Origin: Sipunculus nudus
Lineage: Eukaryota; Annelida; Sipuncula; Golfingiida; Sipunculidae
Assembly (NCBI GenBank): GCA_026874595.1
Contig: CM049310.1
Span: forward strand, 930,001-994,000
DNA: 64,000 bases
Direction of reading: 5' to 3'
Of the stretch, positions 59,591 to 64,000 are shown piece after piece. Numbering within the stretch: the first letter of the stretch is position 1; each line of letters starts with the position of its first letter. A program made the translations under genes and the position numbers. The notes under the pieces are model-generated. The model saw only the letters and a list, made by a program, of their open reading frames with translations. It was not told where the DNA came from and ran no database searches.

Positions 59591-61205
59591 TCTCTTCATT
59601 GATTTGTTTGTCTGTTGTCAGAATTTCAACAAAGCTAATCATATAATTTCCACAAACTTTGTTGAGGTACGGACAATGGGCATGTAAGCAATAAACTGTG
59701 GTGCAGATCAGATACAGGGGCTTACAAATTCAGTTGGACTGTTTTACCATAGATGCCCTAATTCCAATCCCATTCTAGCTTAAAGATGGTTTTGGTGGAG
59801 GTAACTGCTGACATGTTGTTAATGCATGATCATCAGTAATCAGTCTGTTAATTAAATAGTTTTCTTTTGAGGGAATTAGACCAGGTATGCACCTTCTTGT
59901 CAACACTGTACCTCTGTTTAAGCCAACTTTGATTGAACAGTAACAGGTCCTTCCTGGAGACCTATCTGTCTTATCAAACAAGCCTGTCATCACCAGCCAC
60001 ACACATGCTGGGGCAGGACTGATACCAGAAATCTTTGCCTGACAATGATCTTCCAGTTGACTTTAATTCTTGATGTATATATTTATCTATATACCCAGTA
60101 TTAACCAAAAGGGACAAGGTGTTCGAAACTGAAACAAAGCATAAATTGGTTGGTTAAAATTCTGTGGATATGTAACAAAATCAGGCAATCTTCTAGCTAT
60201 CACTCCTATTTGTTTCACCTTTGACATCAGTCTAGACAGAATGACATCCTCAATTAGAGTCCTATAATTCACTCTGTCTGATTAGAGATTCACACTTGCA
60301 TTTCTGCAACTAATGAAGATTAAGCTGTCAGTCTTAGGCCTCATCAAGTACTTCATAGGTCCTCAGCTTCAAAGAGGTGATAGAAACTACCCCACCCCAC
60401 TACCCAAGGTGTGTTTTAGCAGTTGTTAAGTACTGTTCAGGTACTTCATCTTCATCATTTCTGAGCAGTGATAAATTGCACACAATTTACTCACTTCATG
60501 GCATTCTAAAACAACTTTTGGTTATGTTTTTATCTTTACATTAACCTTTAAGCTGAGTACACATTCATCTATTTTTCTGGCAAAAATCAATCCAGCATTG
60601 GCAAAAAATGTCATATTAAATTTCATTGGAGTGTACACAAGCGCATGTCACGGCAAAGACAATGCAGCAAGACTATCCGGCTATTTTTCGAATCGGTCTG
60701 TGTGCAATTTTTTGCTGTTGCCGGATATAATTGTATGGTGCCATTCCCATAAAATGACATTACTACTACCATGCACAGGCATCTTTAGCCCCTTTGGTGT
60801 CCCAAAAAGGCAAAGTATCGGCTAAAAGGGTTAAAAAAAGGTAAGATAGAGAACTGTTGTCTATACACGATAATATTATCTAAATAACACTTAATTTCAG
60901 TAAGGTTTATGAAATAGATTCAAAAACGGTCCTTTTTGTCTTCATCTTTGAATAATAATTTGGACCCATTATATCCTTTTACTTCTTCATCTTTACTGCA
61001 CAGTAATTTAATTCAAAGGTAATATTTAGAAGGATATTGTCACCCTGGAGCTCCATCGAGATGAACAAAACAAGCACAATTTAGTCTTTGCTTATAAATG
61101 TTGCCGGATTAATGTGTACACCCAAAACACATTGTCGTTGTTGTCGCTGTTGATGCTGCTGTTGCACCATATAAATGTGTACATAGCTTCAGGTTCTCTG
61201 GTAGT
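59591..61205. other. AT-rich sequence, no gene recognised
   Basis: No repeat or credible gene. A slightly GC-richer patch around 60600-60790 holds a 75-codon frame (60598-60825) without recognisable features. Confidence 0.45.
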
Positions 61206-61590
61206 CTTTCCAGTCATATTTTGGTAACTTTTCAGTACTTTTTGGTCTGTTTTCAGTAACTGTTTTGAACTTTTCAGATACTTTTTGGTGATTTCAGTAA
61301 CTGTTCAATGCTTTTTCTTAAATTTTAGTCTTTATCTTTGAATCCTTTTTTGTAAACTTTGGTAACTTTATGGTGCTTTTCAGTTGTGTGATTTACATAA
61401 TCTTTCATATAGGGTAAAAAAGTGCACACAATTTACTAACTTTATTAACAGTCTAAATAAACTTTTTGGTATTTTTTTATGTTTTCATTGACTTTCAGAT
61501 ACTTCTATAGTATTTTGGGTCACTTTTGGACACTTTTCAGGTTTTGGCAACTTTTCTGTACTTTTCTGTACTTTTTAGCAAGACCCCCGC
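61206..61590. repeat. Degenerate pyrimidine-rich short repeat
   Basis: Irregular recurrences of TTTTCAGTAACT, TTTTGGTAACTTTTC and TACTTTTTGGT over about 380 bp, without a constant period. It is most likely an old, decayed simple repeat. Confidence 0.6.
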
Positions 61591-61855
61591 TATAGGGCAG
61601 TGGTGTAACATTCTAACAAAACAAAAATGATTAACTGTATGAATAACCTGATGCTAAATTACAGCAGATAATTTCATGAACAGTTCTTAAAGATAATTTC
61701 CAGGTTTTCTGATATTTTACATGCACTCTTACATCATTTGACAGGAACAGTATGTCTGTGTTGCTGACTTCATATAGGACATATAGGACCTGTGGTGCTG
61801 ATGTATCGGTGCTCTTTTGAGAAACCTCAAAATTTTTAGCAAATCTGTGTGCTTA

Positions 61856-63623
61856 TGCGATACTGTGGCGTAGTCCGTTGGCCATTGTTGGTCGTCTGTA
61901 CATTAACCTATACTATCTCGAAAATGGCAGGAGCTAGCATCACCAAATTTTATGCAAAAAATTAGTCATCTAAAAAACTCTGTCAGATTTTGCTTATTTT
62001 TTAGCTAACTGCATTTTCTTAGATTTTATAGGGAAAAAGCTAAAAAAAACTTTTAAAATCTTGTCTGAAACTGTTCAGCCTAATTGTCAGATCTTTCACA
62101 GAAATGATTCCTTGAACAATCTCTCTCAAGTTTGTTCAGATGGTTCAAGTTATGTGATTTTTGGCTGAGTAACAGGAAGTTGAACTTTGTCATCTGTCCA
62201 AGAAAGCATACTAAAATTGCAATCTCAGAAACGGCTGGAGCTATCATCACTAAATATCATGCAAATATTGGTCACATGAGTCATCTTTGAAATTGAGGTA
62301 TTGATGGCACCACCTGCATTAACCTTTTCTGTACAGGGGTCATCAGCCATCAGTACATTAATCCATAATTTCTCAGGAATAACAGGAGCAGGCATCCCCA
62401 AATTCTATGCAAAAATGTGTAACATATCAAATGCTGTGGGATTGAGACTGCCAACTATTTTAGATTTGGCAACAGGCCAAAGGTCGGTCTGGGTCTATTT
62501 ATAGCCTTGGCAAACTGCCAACTGTAGCAGAATAAGCAACAGGTCAAGAGTTCACTCAGTGCAGCTAGGTATAGGTCAAGAGTTCACTCAGTACAGCAGC
62601 TGCATTCTATTTATAGCTTTGGTGGACTGCCTACTGCATCAGATTTGGCAAGGATCTTATTTATAGCTTAGGCGGACTACCAACTGTGTCAGATTAGGCA
62701 ACAGGTCAAGAGTTCATTCATTGCAGTCAGGTACAGGTAAAAATTTCACTCAGTCTAGCCAGGTGCAGGTCAAGAGTTCACTCAATGCAATAGCTGTATT
62801 CTATTTTTAGCTTTGGCAGACTGCCCACCGCATCAGATTTGGCACCAAAGTTCAGCCTGGATCTATTTATAGATTTGGCAGACTGCCAACTGTGTCAGAT
62901 TATGCAACAGGTCAAGAGTTCACTCAGATCAGGCAGGTACAGGTCAAAAGTTCACTCAGTCTAGCAAGGTGCAGGTGAGGAGTTCACTCAGTGCAGTAGC
63001 TTGAGCCAGCAATTTGTCACAGTTCACTTGGGGAAACTGCCTTTTTCACCTAAGCCTGGTCGGTCCAGTGTATTAAACTCAAGGGAAGTTTGATGTATAG
63101 GTCTGATATTTTGACCTGTCTATGCGTCATTGATGGCTTTCTCATTCACAAGACAGATGTCACCACCTACAATGACTTTTGCACAGTATATGTGCCTGCT
63201 TATTTCTACGGAGGAATTTGATATATCAGCCTGAAATTGGGCATATTTATACATAACAGATAGCTTTATTGTGTTCAAGACTGATGGCGCCACCTACAGT
63301 AATTTTTTTACAGTATTTCCCTGCTAATATCTCAGGAGGGGTTTGACATATCAGCCTGAAATTGGGCATATGTATACATCTGTGATAGCTTTGTTGTAAA
63401 CAAGACTGCTAGTGCCAGCTACAATCATTTTTGTGTTGTGTGCACCCATGCCAGAATTTCAGCAGTGATGTTTGTGTAATTGTTTCTTGTTCAAAATGTT
63501 TAGTACTTGCATTGTTCATATACATGTTACACATGTACTTGAAAAGTAATGGTCCAGCATTGAAGCATTATACCTGGTGTATCTCCCATTGCACAGGTTT
63601 GCATTAGGCCTGTAGGCCTTGTT
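61856..63623 (+). mobile_element. Family-3 element, complete copy (HINE-like ends)
   Basis: The longest copy of the family, about 1.77 kb and non-coding. The 5' end TGCGATACTGTG (61856-61867) is matched by an imperfect inverted motif near the 3' end, CACAGGTTTGCA (63592-63603; its reverse complement TGCAAACCTGTG shares 9 of 12 bases). This is followed by the hairpin AGGCC-TGTA-GGCCT (63606-63619) and TGTTT. In order it holds: GTACATTAACCTATACTATC with CAGGAGCTAGCATCACCAAA; about 120-bp imperfect repeats of CAGGTCAAGAGTTCACTCAG; three or four 125-bp subrepeats with a GGCGCCACC core; and the common 3' tail. The 67-codon frame at 62301-62504 is not a gene. Confidence 0.8.
62520..63010 (+). repeat. 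Internal repeats of the family-3 element
   Basis: CAGGTCAAGAGTTCACTCAG and CTATTTATAGCTTTGG/AGATTTGGC with GGACTGCCAACTG recur several times at irregular 60-120-bp spacing inside the complete family-3 copy. The truncated copy at 10321 keeps only one unit. Confidence 0.75.
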
Positions 63624-63625
63624 TC

Positions 63626-64000
63626 ATTACAAATATAACTTTGATACTTTATTACTTGATAGCTTTACACTTTGTCAGTAACATTTAGGTATTTCAGCAC
63701 ACTAGTTTACTGTAGTACTGCCTCTCCAAACAGATGATAACAGATTTCTTATGGCTATATACATCTGGTAGCAAGGTTTCTGTATGTTTACCCTGATGGA
63801 GGAGTGGGTTATCAGTCTGAATCAACAACGATTGTTGAGAGAACTGCTGGCGCACTCAGTTGTATAAATGACTAACCTTGTGGTTTGCTTGATGGAACAG
63901 ACTGTTGAGGTAGGAAATGAACAGCTCATTTTGTAAGGTGCTAAGCTGCTTGATAACAGGTGATATCACGATACATTAATATAAACAGCTACTGTGTGTA
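63626..64000. other. Sequence without recognisable feature to window end
   Basis: No repeat, RNA gene or coding frame seen. Confidence 0.5.

Overview
The window looks like nuclear DNA from an AT-rich invertebrate, most likely a mollusc and probably a bivalve. The evidence is the repeat families it carries: elements that begin with an AGCTCAGCTGA hairpin followed by GTCCGTCTGTCCGTCC, GCCCCC-rich blocks followed by GTTTTACCCATGTCCG, blocks around 'ggtcaaaggtcacaggg', and minisatellites. This attribution rests on general familiarity with such repeats and was not checked by search. I see no operons, bacterial genes or CRISPR. Nearly all long open frames are stop-free readings through tandem repeats.

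Layout. 58-1027: minisatellite of about 29-30 bp. 1254-1324: (TA)n. 3011-6515: a GCAGTA-rich block bounded by inverted repeats and TA, holding a 32-bp array of about 64 copies, an 87-88-bp array, and a 412-bp insertion with a 9-bp flanking duplication. 8325-9200: degenerate 45-bp purine-rich repeat. 9942-11085: two dispersed elements. 12063-15725: an old family-1 element broken by three insertions, two of them with terminal inverted repeats. 15748-17165: a second family-1 copy. 17341-25242: one satellite block of nearly 8 kb, a 59-bp array followed by a 20-bp array. 25243-25452: short family-3 element. 26581-28405 (minus): dead non-LTR retrotransposon with a YADD reverse-transcriptase box, interrupted by an LTR-like insertion. 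29700-32790: several dispersed repeats. 32791-42830: the least repetitive part, holding the only candidate host coding exon (39009-39176, strong start context, GTAAGT donor) and several low-repeat tracts that could be regulatory. 42836-43445: family-1 fragment. 44131-44380: MITE. 44418-46984: 42-bp array. 47492-49261: complete family-1 element. 49625-49850 (minus): tRNA-derived SINE. 50236-55946: 48-bp array. 56560-59590: dispersed repeats. 61856-63623: complete family-3 element.

Most notable result. Families 1 and 3 have no transposase gene and look unlike each other, but share one end structure: a 12-bp motif at the 5' end, its inverted copy placed subterminally at the 3' end, then a short palindrome and CCTTGTT. 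That matches the asymmetrical inverted repeats plus terminal hairpin described for Helentron-associated interspersed elements (HINEs). Family 3 also carries central tandem subrepeats, as HINE and 'pearl' elements do. The big satellite arrays tend to sit inside or next to transposable-element ends, and together they fill roughly 30% of the window.
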